From: Corallochytrium limacisporum | Lineage: Eukaryota > Opisthokonta | Direction: 5' to 3' | NCBI GenBank assembly: GCA_002811645.1 | Contig: PDIP01000025.1 | Span: 25,996 to 89,995, forward strand | Length of the DNA: 64,000 bases | Shown: piece by piece, positions 19,701-29,105 of the stretch | Numbering within the stretch: position 1 is the first letter of the stretch | How the letters are laid out: the number at the start of each line of letters is the position of its first letter | Position numbers and translations under genes: made by a program | The notes under the pieces: generated by a model | Told to the model about the DNA's origin: nothing | Seen by the model: the letters and a program-made list of their open reading frames with translations, nothing else | Databases searched by the model: none

Positions 19701-20949
19701 CCGTACAGGTCAGTCTTTCACTATAGCCGGCACATCAGCTGCTGTCAGTTGCAATACTGCTGCTGCACCTGAGAGATGACTCGACGTGATAGAGTTGCCG
19801 TGCCCTGAGTTGGCTGGGGTGAAAGGCGGCTACTCAGTTTACCTTCCAAGATGTTCTGATGTACCAATATTTCGACTCCAGCGAAGAAGGAACTCCTGCA
19901 TTTAATACTCGGCGCGGAAGAAGCACAAAAGGAACTGATACGGTACCTAAGCCCATACAAATGAGCCCATTCCGTGTATATCTCCCGGATCGTCGCCCCC
20001 AACACTGAGCGCTGGGACCCGACAGTGTCTGCAGACAGAAATGCGTGGTGTTCGTTTTGACAAACCAAAAAAAAAGAAGTTCGGTGCTTCGGTGCTTTCC
20101 CCATTCTCCGCCTCCCCCCCCCCCTCCCGGGGCCCCGCTCCTCTTCCCCCGCCGCCTGGGGTGATGTACCCTTCTTTTTTGGACTCCGTTCCTACAATAG
20201 CTTCTCTCGTTCGTTGCCGTCGTCAATATCGCTGCCGCTTTCTTTGAACCCTTCGACCTGGCTGCCCCATTCGGCGGATCTGCGATGTGAAAGAGTCTCC
20301 GGGCCGGGAAAGAGTGGTTCCCCCCCCCCCCGGGGCGTCTGAGTTTACGACTCGTATGTTTCGTTGCGGGAGATAAAATATTCTTGTCCGGTCTGTACTG
20401 AATAACTTGCACAATTGTCAGAGGCTATGTTGATGTGCGGAAACGGTGTGCACAGACTCAGGGGACCGCAAACAGTATCCTATCGGTGGGTCCCGGTTTC
20501 ATAAGGTCCCTTTGAATATGGAGGCTTGGTGCACCCACTAATCAATGCCACATATATTCAGTACCAACAACAGGCAGAGACTGGTAGGAGCATTCTTCGG
20601 GGGATGAGGGCGGGCGGTGACGCGAATTCAACGAGGAAAACTGGATAGAGGAAGCGATTCGAAAGGGTCCCATCATCATCTGAGGGTGCACGTCGCACGT
20701 TCAGAAGAACAAGCTGTGCCACACGGTTTTGGCTGACGACCAGCACTTCCGCCTCACGGGTATCAGCTGATGATAATGGATGCGGTCATAGCTACCACCG
20801 AACTATATGCCAAGAGCACACAAAGAGGTATGTAAGCTATTTCCAGTTTCGTAAGTGAATGCACAGGCAGCAAGGTCTCATGGACTTGAAGTTAACTGCA
20901 CGAATATATTCGGAACGACAAGAGAGTCCCAAATCAAAGTGAAACAGAT
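16733..20949. other. 4.2-kb gene desert
   Basis: The longest stretch without a supported gene. Open frames are below 200 codons, overlap on both strands and show no domain or plausible codon pattern. It contains C9/G7 inverted runs at 17242-17259, C11 at 20114-20124, C12 at 20320-20331, a (TATG)4 repeat at 18877 and TGATCAATAA at 17050. The right end must contain the ABCG promoter. Confidence 0.55.
18877..18892 (+). repeat. (TATG)4 microsatellite
   Basis: Four exact TATG units followed by TCTG. Non-coding. Confidence 0.85.
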
Positions 20950-22962
20950 ATGACATCAGAGGTCCATATCGACGTTCCCGCCTTCGCGGAAGAGCGGATC
21001 GCGTCTTCCAAGAAGAGACAGGATGAGCGAATGAAGATCACATACGAGGACGTGAATTTTGAAGTCTATCGGAAACTCGGCCGCAAGGAAAAGGCTCCCC
21101 CAGGAGTTACAGTTTCTGATGATGGCAAAGGCTACACCAGGAATATTTTGAAGAATATTAATGGTACCTTTGAACCTGGACGTCTGACAGCCATCATGGG
21201 TGCCTCTGGTGCGGGTAAGACAACTCTACTCAACGCTATTGCTGGCAACTTCACGACAGGTACACTGAAGGGCAAAGTGTCCGTTAATGGCAAAGAGTGC
21301 CATGCCAAAACGATGGCCAAGCTGAGTGGTTTCGTTTATCAGGAAGATCTTCTTCTAGACACACAGACTGTGCGGGAAGTTATTTATACAAGTGCTCGTC
21401 TGCGCCTGCCGAAAGCCTACTCTGACGAATTGGTAAGGGAACGGGTTGAGGACATTATTGATATGCTGCATCTGAGCAAGGTGGCAGATACATACATCGG
21501 AGACACGTCCAAGAAAGGAATTTCGGGTGGTGAGAAGAAGCGTACCGCTGTGGCTGTTGAAATGATTACCAACCCAGCCATTCTGTACTTGGATGAACCA
21601 ACCAGTGGTCTGGATACTTTCACAGCTTTCAGTGTGGTCAAGAATCTTCACGATTTGGCGGAAATGGGTCGCACAGTGGTTGCCACCATTCATCAGCCTT
21701 CCTCGGAAATCTTCTTCATGTTTGATGATGTTGTTCTTTTGGCCGATGGTGAGGTAATGTATCACGGTCCAGTGAGGAAGATTGTAGAGTACTTTGCCAA
21801 ACGCGGCTATCCTACCCCTACGTATTCCAACCCGGCTGACTTTTTGTTTATGAAGGTGCTGAATACCACGGGCATTGAGGGAGTACAGCACGTTTTGGAG
21901 GCGGGATCCGGCAGCAGCGCATCCGATGAGATTTCTAACGAGGACGACCAAAAGAAGTCGGAACACCTTCGCTATTCTGCCAGCTCGGAAGATCCCATTC
22001 TTCGCATCAGGACACTTCTGGGATTGTGGCCCAGGAGTGAAGAGTATCAAGAACTGATGTTGAAGATGAATAAGAACAACGGCTCAGGACTTGGTTCTGC
22101 TTTGTTGAAGAGCAGCGCTGATATGTTCCTGCAGTTCAAGGTCCTTGCCGCTCGCAACTCTGCAAATGCGCTGAGAAATCCACTCATTGTGCGCGCTAAA
22201 TTCGGATCAACCATTTTCATTGCCTTGATTATGGGTCTCATCTATCTTGACATTGGTCTTGACCAGGAGAGTGTACAGGGGCGCCTGGGTTCTCTCTTCT
22301 TCATAGCTGTCAACTACGTCTTCAGTGCCGCTATCGGTACTGTCTCCGTGTTTGGCATGGAGCGGAAGGTCTTTGAGCGTGAGTATGCTGGCAATTTCTA
22401 CGGCCTCACGTCTTACTTTGTCTCCAAGGTGGTAACAGAGCTGCCCTACTCTGTCATCTTCCCCATGATTGGTTCTGCCATTATGTACTGGATGATTGGC
22501 TACCAGGCGGACGCCGGCAAGTTCTTCATCTATACTTTGACCTTGATTTTATTGGCCAATGCTGGTGGTGCCATCGGTATCTTCGCCGGCTGTGCCTTTA
22601 GTGATCTAGCTGTCGCGAATGCTATTCTACCCCTGATCATTTTGCCACTCATGATCTTCTCAGGCTTCTTTGTCAACGACGACAACATCCCGCCATACTT
22701 TGACTGGATCAAGTACCTGAGTCCCATGAAGTATGGATTCTCTGTGCTGGCACAGAATGAATTCGATGGGCTTGAGTTTGAGTGCGAACCGAATCAACCC
22801 TGTTTCGAGAACGGTCAGCAGGTAATCGATGCTTACAATCTGGCTGACGATGGTGGCATTGCCGAAAATCTCATCTACCTCACGTTGCTCTACATCGGAC
22901 TGATGATTTGCTCGTACTTTGCTCTGTATATGCTCGTCCGCAAGACCCGCAAGAACAAGTAA
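20950..22962 (+). CDS. ABCG-family half-transporter
   Basis: A 670-residue reverse-orientation half ABC transporter (nucleotide-binding domain first, membrane domain second), the white/ABCG type. Walker A GASGAGKT is at residues 84-91, the Q-loop Gln at 131, the signature ISGGEKKR at 191-198, Walker B ILYLDEP at 211-217 and the H-loop His at 248. A charged linker with a low-complexity Ser/Glu stretch spans 310-360. About six transmembrane helices follow from roughly residue 400 to 665, with the family's long last extracellular loop containing two cysteines (CEPNQPC). It needs a partner or homodimer to work. Substrates in the family include sterols, lipids and drugs; nothing here fixes which. 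The start is the first ATG, and all motor residues are intact. Confidence 0.93.
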   Translation: MTSEVHIDVPAFAEERIASSKKRQDERMKITYEDVNFEVYRKLGRKEKAPPGVTVSDDGKGYTRNILKNINGTFEPGRLTAIMGASGAGKTTLLNAIAGNFTTGTLKGKVSVNGKECHAKTMAKLSGFVYQEDLLLDTQTVREVIYTSARLRLPKAYSDELVRERVEDIIDMLHLSKVADTYIGDTSKKGISGGEKKRTAVAVEMITNPAILYLDEPTSGLDTFTAFSVVKNLHDLAEMGRTVVATIHQPSSEIFFMFDDVVLLADGEVMYHGPVRKIVEYFAKRGYPTPTYSNPADFLFMKVLNTTGIEGVQHVLEAGSGSSASDEISNEDDQKKSEHLRYSASSEDPILRIRTLLGLWPRSEEYQELMLKMNKNNGSGLGSALLKSSADMFLQFKVLAARNSANALRNPLIVRAKFGSTIFIALIMGLIYLDIGLDQESVQGRLGSLFFIAVNYVFSAAIGTVSVFGMERKVFEREYAGNFYGLTSYFVSKVVTELPYSVIFPMIGSAIMYWMIGYQADAGKFFIYTLTLILLANAGGAIGIFAGCAFSDLAVANAILPLIILPLMIFSGFFVNDDNIPPYFDWIKYLSPMKYGFSVLAQNEFDGLEFECEPNQPCFENGQQVIDAYNLADDGGIAENLIYLTLLYIGLMICSYFALYMLVRKTRKNK

Positions 22963-23478
22963 ATCTTGCATTTAGCACCCACTCATATTGTAGAACATGC
23001 ATACATCGTCCATATTACACCACATATTATATTGCCGTACCTACATCATTCAAGAGCCCGCTTTTTTTTCGGACTCTGTTTCTGTTTAACCCTTGACTGG
23101 GCTCACAAGGGATCTACCTATTCGCCTGCTGACTCGCCCAGGTCACTGGGGTGATTACTGAATCTAAGGGGGGAGGGCTGTCAGAACTATCGAAGCGATG
23201 TGTGGAGCATTTGGAAGGGTCTCGAACGCGCCAAAGAGACCCAAAGCACCTGGGGAGTATTCCTGGCAGGTATATATGATAACACAAAGCTGTGTTACGC
23301 AATGGACACTTTGGTGCATGGACGGTGGACTGTATTTTATGAAATAGTGAAGACAAGTCCACTGTGGGTCCTGTGTCAGACCTAGCGTTAGTGTTTGCGA
23401 AGGGCGACTTCAATGGGTGTGACATCATCTAAAAACCAACTTAGAACGGCTGCTTAAGAAAGCCATACACGTTATTCC
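22963..23478. other. Intergenic between ABCG and the sphingolipid synthase-like gene
   Basis: 516 bp with no gene seen. The two flanking genes are on the same strand. It must hold the ABCG 3' UTR and the next promoter. A run of 8 T lies near 23062. Confidence 0.55.
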
Positions 23479-24264
23479 ATGGGTCATTCGATCATTGAAA
23501 TGGGTCGTAGTAATATTGGAGACAGAAATCCAGCGGCTAAGGATGATAAACCGAGGTCTCTAGCCGCAACAGACTCAACGGAGCGATTTAGCTACCGTGT
23601 ACTAGGCTTTGACATTGTCATGCTACTTACAGAACTTGCCTGTGAAAATTACATGGTTCAGGTGGTATCACGCACTCCGAGTACATCAGAAAAACCATTG
23701 TATGATTATTATCGAGAGCAGTTTTTGGAGAATGATTGGGTGTACTGGTGGAGTCATGTTGGGTACGACTATCCCCAGGCAACATTTGACGAATGGCTAA
23801 TCCTGTGGCTGATTGTCGGCTTTGCCCACGGTTTGGCGGGTATCTTGTTGATCCATCGCCAGGTGCGGTGCATTTGGATCACTCGATGGTTGCGTGTAAT
23901 GACATTCTGGTCTGTGATCCTTCCAAATCCACGGGAACATTGCGCGAGGAGACTGAAGGGAGAACCAAAGTTCTGGTCACCCATGGTCGGAGGGGCATGT
24001 AAGGACCTGATATTTTCGGGCCACACTGTATTCTACACCATGTTCCTGGTCATGGGATACTGGTTGGCCCGACGATACGAACGTCAGACCCGGAGGTATG
24101 GTTGGCTCCTGTGGGTCTTGATGTTGAACATATTTGCACAGAGGTCCGTACGTGCGGTGACTGAGCGCATGCACTACAGTATTGATATGCTAGTCGGATT
24201 CTATGTCACCTTTTTGGTATGGAAGGTCGAGGAGCTATATTTCTGGCTCCCAAGTCCTTGGTGA
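23479..24264 (+). CDS. Sphingomyelin-synthase-like PAP2 family enzyme
   Basis: A 261-residue multi-pass membrane protein with the C-terminal catalytic box of the sphingomyelin synthase/IPC synthase/CPE synthase family. CKDLIFSGHT (His182) is followed about 50 residues later by HYSIDMLVGFY (His232, Asp236), giving the His-His-Asp triad with family-like spacing. These enzymes move a phospho-head group from a phospholipid to ceramide (or the reverse) in Golgi or plasma membrane. The head group cannot be read from sequence: phosphocholine, phosphoethanolamine and phosphoinositol are all possible. It is shorter than animal SMS1, with no SAM domain and a short polar N-terminus. It converges with phospholipase D (47-bp gap), another head-group enzyme. 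Confidence in the family is high, in the substrate low. Confidence 0.85.
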   Translation: MGHSIIEMGRSNIGDRNPAAKDDKPRSLAATDSTERFSYRVLGFDIVMLLTELACENYMVQVVSRTPSTSEKPLYDYYREQFLENDWVYWWSHVGYDYPQATFDEWLILWLIVGFAHGLAGILLIHRQVRCIWITRWLRVMTFWSVILPNPREHCARRLKGEPKFWSPMVGGACKDLIFSGHTVFYTMFLVMGYWLARRYERQTRRYGWLLWVLMLNIFAQRSVRAVTERMHYSIDMLVGFYVTFLVWKVEELYFWLPSPW

Positions 24265-24311
24265 TTCTATTACACTATGTTACATACGACTTCTACACCT
24301 AACTTATCAAC

Positions 24312-27300
24312 TCATGTTGTGAGCAGATTCGGAATGGAGGGTACCTGTGAACCCATTACCCGAGCACCATATACATCAGGGAAACTCTCAAAGCCGTCAC
24401 GGGGTCGGATATAGCCGTCCGGAGTCACCATAATAGGGTATGCCATGAGATGACCACTCATTGGTAAATCATCCTGAGATGCGAACGCGGCCAGATTCTT
24501 ATCTGCGCATTCCTGAACGCGCCTCCTGCATTCTATCGAGCTGGGATCATCAAAGATAGGATCGTAGTGGCCAAGGTGCTCTGCAAACAGCGACCGACGA
24601 AATCCACTAACGATCCCACGCGGCAAAGGTGCGTCCGGGTTGCCACAGCGCACAGTACGTTTCTCACTGTCCACCATCAGCGGTGGAAGCGTGTATCCTT
24701 TCTGTGAAGCGGCCACGGCCATCTCGGTGTCCCGGGTGCCTTCGAGACTTCGATTGTTGATGTTTGCGGAACCAATGAGCACGACTTCATCATCCACAAT
24801 CATCATCTTGGAGTGAACGTAGATTGGGGCGCGATTGGTGCGGGCCATCGCAGATCCGCCAGACTTTGAAGAGGCTTTTTGAACCTTACGACGAAGTGCG
24901 AAGCCTTTGCTAACATCTTCAAAACTTTGCTCGGGAGGGTTAACGTCAGCTCCTTCCTTCCAGGTGCGCGGCATGTCACGAACAAGTCGCTGTTCCTCAT
25001 CGACTGGAAGCAAAGGTTGATGGGGTTGTTCTGGCTCCCGAGTCCCTAGAGCAAAGAATTTAAGATAGTCTGTGGGTTTCCTATCTGTGACTCCATGTTC
25101 CTCTAGAGCCTTACCAATCTGACTGTACATCATTGTCTGAGTCTTGTGCTGCCAATGCAAAATAACTTGCATGGCACCCGCGGTCGGATGGCCTTCTGGC
25201 CACAGCGGCATGACTACATAAGCACAAAATTCTTCTCCGCTGCGGATCTTTGATACACATTTTCGTGCAATTTCACCGGGCACAAGATTGTTTGCACCGC
25301 ACTCTTGGTGACTGTCCCACAACTGACAGCTTCCCAAAAAGTATTGGTTCTCAACGAAAATGTATCGCTGTGCACGACGAATATGGTGAACGTATGCTCG
25401 ACTAATGGAGTCATCAATGAATCGGCCCTTCTTGAATGTGCCAAATTGATGCAGCTGACTTGGTTTTCGCTCAAAAATTGCGCTTCGTTCGTCAATGCTT
25501 CTCAAATATTGCGCCCGCCAAGGGGCCCGAGATGGCGGCAGTACTTTCTGTGGAGGTCCGGAATCGTCAAAATGTGCATGCCTCGGTTCAGTCGAACGCA
25601 TTCCGTTCGGCCGATCTTTCCTCATGGAACGCGAGGTTTTATGTACCGAATCGGGACTGTCGTCTGGCTCCTCTTCAATTGCAGAGGGAGGTTCACTCAG
25701 CGCTAAACCGTGAGCATGCTCCGGACAAATCTCGTGTTCCTTTATGGTCAGGAACTTCTTAGGGTCACTGATGTTTTTTAGGATGGCCGTCGGTCTGCGG
25801 CTGTCACGGGTCCAGCGTTCATGGAAATTCTCCAACAGATCAAAGACGACCGGTCCTTCTACCCTCACGTGGATATCATGCCACGGCTCCCGAGGGCCAT
25901 AAATCTTGTTCACTCCAGGAACCATATTCTGAATAAAGTCCTCAGCATGAACGTTATCGATGGTACTGAATAACTCATGGCCTGGAGAATCGTAGCGACC
26001 GTGAGTAAGGTCAATGCCACCTAGGAACGCGATGAAGCGACGTCGCTCTAAATCGGCGACATCCTTTTCTCCTCGCATGCGATCTCGCAGTTCCCGGAAC
26101 CTTGTGTATATCTTGTCTCTTCTGCGTACATTTTCCATCTCGGTGGTTCGGAAGCTATCCCTCATCTTTTGAGAATCTAAGCTTGGCCGTTGTGGCCTCA
26201 AACTGTCCATGCCTGGGTCACGTTCATCCACCTCCGCTTCAGAGATCTCGAGCCCCGTTGATTGTGTACGAGACCTGGACCTCGAACGAGCTTGAGACTT
26301 TCTCGTTCCGTCTATTTCTGTCAAGGTGTTGCTTCGAACAAACTTTGGAGGTGCTCCTGACAGATCCACAGATCCTCGTGTCTGTTGTACATCCTCACTG
26401 ACCTTCGCAACAATATCCCTAAACTTCGAAGTTCCCGTTCCCGACTTCATAGACTTCATTGCAGTCTTCCGTTGATCCTGTAAACTTGAACCCAGGGCCT
26501 CGATGGTCACTTTGGGAAGAACTAACTCGTCACCGCTGGGAATGGCGTCCACAATCACACACTTTTGGTGATGGGTGAAGGTGGTGTTGATTAGGAATCC
26601 AGATCCGAAGCCGACAGTTCGATCAGCGTGCCGTGTGGTCTTCTTCACGCGAACCTTTGTGCGTCTGAAGAATTTCTTGGTTTGTTCATCATGAGTGCCC
26701 ATCATACCATCTGTCGATCGGATACCCATGTCAATGCTTGTCTGATCGTCCCATAGAAGCAAGCGGACATCCACTCCTTCAAAGTCTGCTTTGTGTTTCA
26801 AAATGTCTCCCAGTTTCATTTGTGGGTTCTCTTTGTAAAAATCAGGAATCTCCTGCTCGGCGCCAAGATCTATACTATCTCGCACAATTTGAAGATCGGT
26901 CCACACTGCCCATCCTACGATGTAGATTACACGCTTTGCTCTGCAGATGGCTCTGAAAGTGTCATGCCACAGAGGAGCAGCCTTGTAAACCTCTCCACAG
27001 GCAAGGGGAATGTCAGGAAGCTGTCCTTCTTTCACATGCGCATCCTGATACGGAATCACTCGATTTCCATCACTCATCCCGAAGTATGCTTCGGGCACCT
27101 GAGGTTGATCGAGATGTGGCGTTTCATGCCAGTGCGCATACTTTACATCCAGGCAAATCTCACCAGCATAGTCACCTCCTGGAGTGCGAAGGTCAAACCA
27201 ACCAGATACCTCCCTCTGTTGCACCAATCTGTAAGCTGGTATGGCGACAGACCCAAGGAGTTGCATACCCACTAGATCCTTATCTTTCACCTGCACTAGG

Positions 27301-27596
27301 AGCTCTGAGGACTCTGCCAGTACGGGAAAGGAGAAGCGCTCGTTCCAAACTGGTGTCAGAGTGTTGGATTTGACACTGGTCTTAATTCTCCTTGTTCGTC
27401 CCACATGCACTGTTACGTAGGGATCAGATGCGGCCCACTGACTTAACCATTTCGAGACTTTGGACTGGTTTTTCTGTCCGCTCCCTGGACTTGGTGTTTC
27501 ACGCCGCTTGGGAGCAAAACAATACAGGGCGTCAGCAGCTGGAAGGTCACGCGCCTCCCGAACCACTACCACAATGCTTCCATGGAGCCAGACCAT
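24312..27596 (-). CDS. C2-domain phospholipase D (plant-type)
   Basis: A 1094-residue phospholipase D that hydrolyses phosphatidylcholine-type lipids to phosphatidic acid. An N-terminal C2 domain (about 1-155) has SDPYVTV and TPVWNERFSF, so calcium-dependent membrane binding is likely. It is split near residues 25-55 by a polar insertion. The first catalytic HxKxxxxD is H343-K345-D350 (HHQKCVIVD), and the second is H928-K930-D935 followed by IGSANINNRSLEGTRDTE. The C-terminal region with the FAEHLG block matches the plant/protist C2-PLD group, not the PX-PH type. A long Ser/Arg-rich insertion (about residues 390-500), and another near 650-700, make it bigger than plant PLD-alpha (about 810). 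The ATG at 27596 starts directly at the first C2 strand. It converges with the SMS-like gene. Confidence 0.95.
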   Translation of the reverse strand: MVWLHGSIVVVVREARDLPAADALYCFAPKRRETPSPGSGQKNQSKVSKWLSQWAASDPYVTVHVGRTRRIKTSVKSNTLTPVWNERFSFPVLAESSELLVQVKDKDLVGMQLLGSVAIPAYRLVQQREVSGWFDLRTPGGDYAGEICLDVKYAHWHETPHLDQPQVPEAYFGMSDGNRVIPYQDAHVKEGQLPDIPLACGEVYKAAPLWHDTFRAICRAKRVIYIVGWAVWTDLQIVRDSIDLGAEQEIPDFYKENPQMKLGDILKHKADFEGVDVRLLLWDDQTSIDMGIRSTDGMMGTHDEQTKKFFRRTKVRVKKTTRHADRTVGFGSGFLINTTFTHHQKCVIVDAIPSGDELVLPKVTIEALGSSLQDQRKTAMKSMKSGTGTSKFRDIVAKVSEDVQQTRGSVDLSGAPPKFVRSNTLTEIDGTRKSQARSRSRSRTQSTGLEISEAEVDERDPGMDSLRPQRPSLDSQKMRDSFRTTEMENVRRRDKIYTRFRELRDRMRGEKDVADLERRRFIAFLGGIDLTHGRYDSPGHELFSTIDNVHAEDFIQNMVPGVNKIYGPREPWHDIHVRVEGPVVFDLLENFHERWTRDSRRPTAILKNISDPKKFLTIKEHEICPEHAHGLALSEPPSAIEEEPDDSPDSVHKTSRSMRKDRPNGMRSTEPRHAHFDDSGPPQKVLPPSRAPWRAQYLRSIDERSAIFERKPSQLHQFGTFKKGRFIDDSISRAYVHHIRRAQRYIFVENQYFLGSCQLWDSHQECGANNLVPGEIARKCVSKIRSGEEFCAYVVMPLWPEGHPTAGAMQVILHWQHKTQTMMYSQIGKALEEHGVTDRKPTDYLKFFALGTREPEQPHQPLLPVDEEQRLVRDMPRTWKEGADVNPPEQSFEDVSKGFALRRKVQKASSKSGGSAMARTNRAPIYVHSKMMIVDDEVVLIGSANINNRSLEGTRDTEMAVAASQKGYTLPPLMVDSEKRTVRCGNPDAPLPRGIVSGFRRSLFAEHLGHYDPIFDDPSSIECRRRVQECADKNLAAFASQDDLPMSGHLMAYPIMVTPDGYIRPRDGFESFPDVYGARVMGSQVPSIPNLLTT

Positions 27597-29105
27597 TGTG
27601 AGTCTGTGCGGTGATTCTGCAGTAGATTTCTATCTATCGTAGTCACCTATAGGCTTTCCCTAGAAGTGGTGTTCATACTATTCAAACATTCATCCTATCG
27701 TCGTAGATCCTGGGATCCATTATGTACTAAATACCCGGAGTCATCCTGACCTAAGGCAGCAATGGTACCGGTAGCGATTTCACGGCGTACCTACAGGCCT
27801 TCTCAGAAACCCACAGGTCCCGCCAAGGAAAGTGAACGAAGGATCTACTTTCTTCTTGGGGGTTTTCGCAGCACCAGGGGTGGCTTCCAAAAACATATTT
27901 CAAAGGACTAAGCAAAATGCGATTAAGTTTTCAATATATTTACTACGCAATTCCGCTGACTTCTCAGCGACGCTGGGACCAAGCACACATACTTTCGAAG
28001 CCCGACGAGGCTGCCACGAACGAAAAAGCACAGCGGCCTTGGAATGGACAGACCCGAACGTCGTCGGGACCGGGACAACCCGCTCCATTAGGTGAAACTA
28101 GGGGAGGGCGGCGGGGCAGATTTAATATTTTGGAAATATGGAACTAATTGATAGAACGAGAAAAATTCTCCTCACTCTGCTCCCCTATCAAACCCCCTCC
28201 CCTCCCCACCCTCCGCTATCCAAACCTTATCATCGTTTGTTTTCGCTTGCCCATCGTGTCCCTCTTCCTGCGGTCAGAGCCGCACTGAAAACCAGTGTAA
28301 CGAAGCCTGTGGGCCAACAGCACCCAGCCCTGGACGGGATTGGTGATTGCCCAACGACCATGAACACTACGTTCGCGATGGGAATGCCTTCAGTTCTTGG
28401 TGCTGGAATGTATGGGTCTCATTTACGTACAATCCATCCCCTCCAACAGAAGTTCAGTCAGCAACAGGAATGATTTCGCAGGGCCAACGCCACTATCAGC
28501 GTTGCTTGCTTTCTCACTATCAGATCCAACTCTGTGTGCGATGCTTATGGCATGCCGACGACGTTCGGTGCCTGTCTCCGGCAGCATGGTCGCAGACAAA
28601 GCGGTAGAACATGCCAGCATCCATCAGATACTCTATGATGTAAGTATGCCTCGGACATGGTAGCACAAACTGGCTCTGGTGAGCATCATCCTTTCTGTGG
28701 AAAGGATATTTTTGCTGTCCGCCCTTGTATCCCTTTCTCTTTTGGCCCCATAAAATTTTCTTTTCTTCTGACATTTCCTTTCGGCTATTAAGGCGCGGTC
28801 CCCGGCCCCCCCCGCTACGGCAGTACGGGAAGGGCCGGGTACCCCGTTCCCTTCGACTCTCTATGTGTCAGAAAAGGAAAGTAAAGCGAGGGAGGCTTTA
28901 TTTAGGTACGGTAAGTCGAGGGTGAGTGCGGATCAGACAGGTCATAAGCTAACCAAAACGACACAGCGGCAACCCTTTGTCAGTGGTCATGGTAACACGG
29001 GACCAGAACAATACACATGTGGAGATTCATTTATGTTTTTCTTTTTAAAACCCTTGGAAATGCTTCGGAACAAACAATGAGATCGACTTGATCGTCCATG
29101 CAGAT
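27597..29105. other. Intergenic, no gene seen
   Basis: About 1.5 kb upstream of phospholipase D and downstream of the F-BAR gene. Open frames are short. It has a C8 run at 28805 and pyrimidine-rich tracts near 28190. No domain was seen on either strand. Confidence 0.55.

Noticed and set aside
19834-20412. 192-codon minus-strand frame in the desert
   Set aside because: Composition follows C/G runs (poly-Gly), with no domain.
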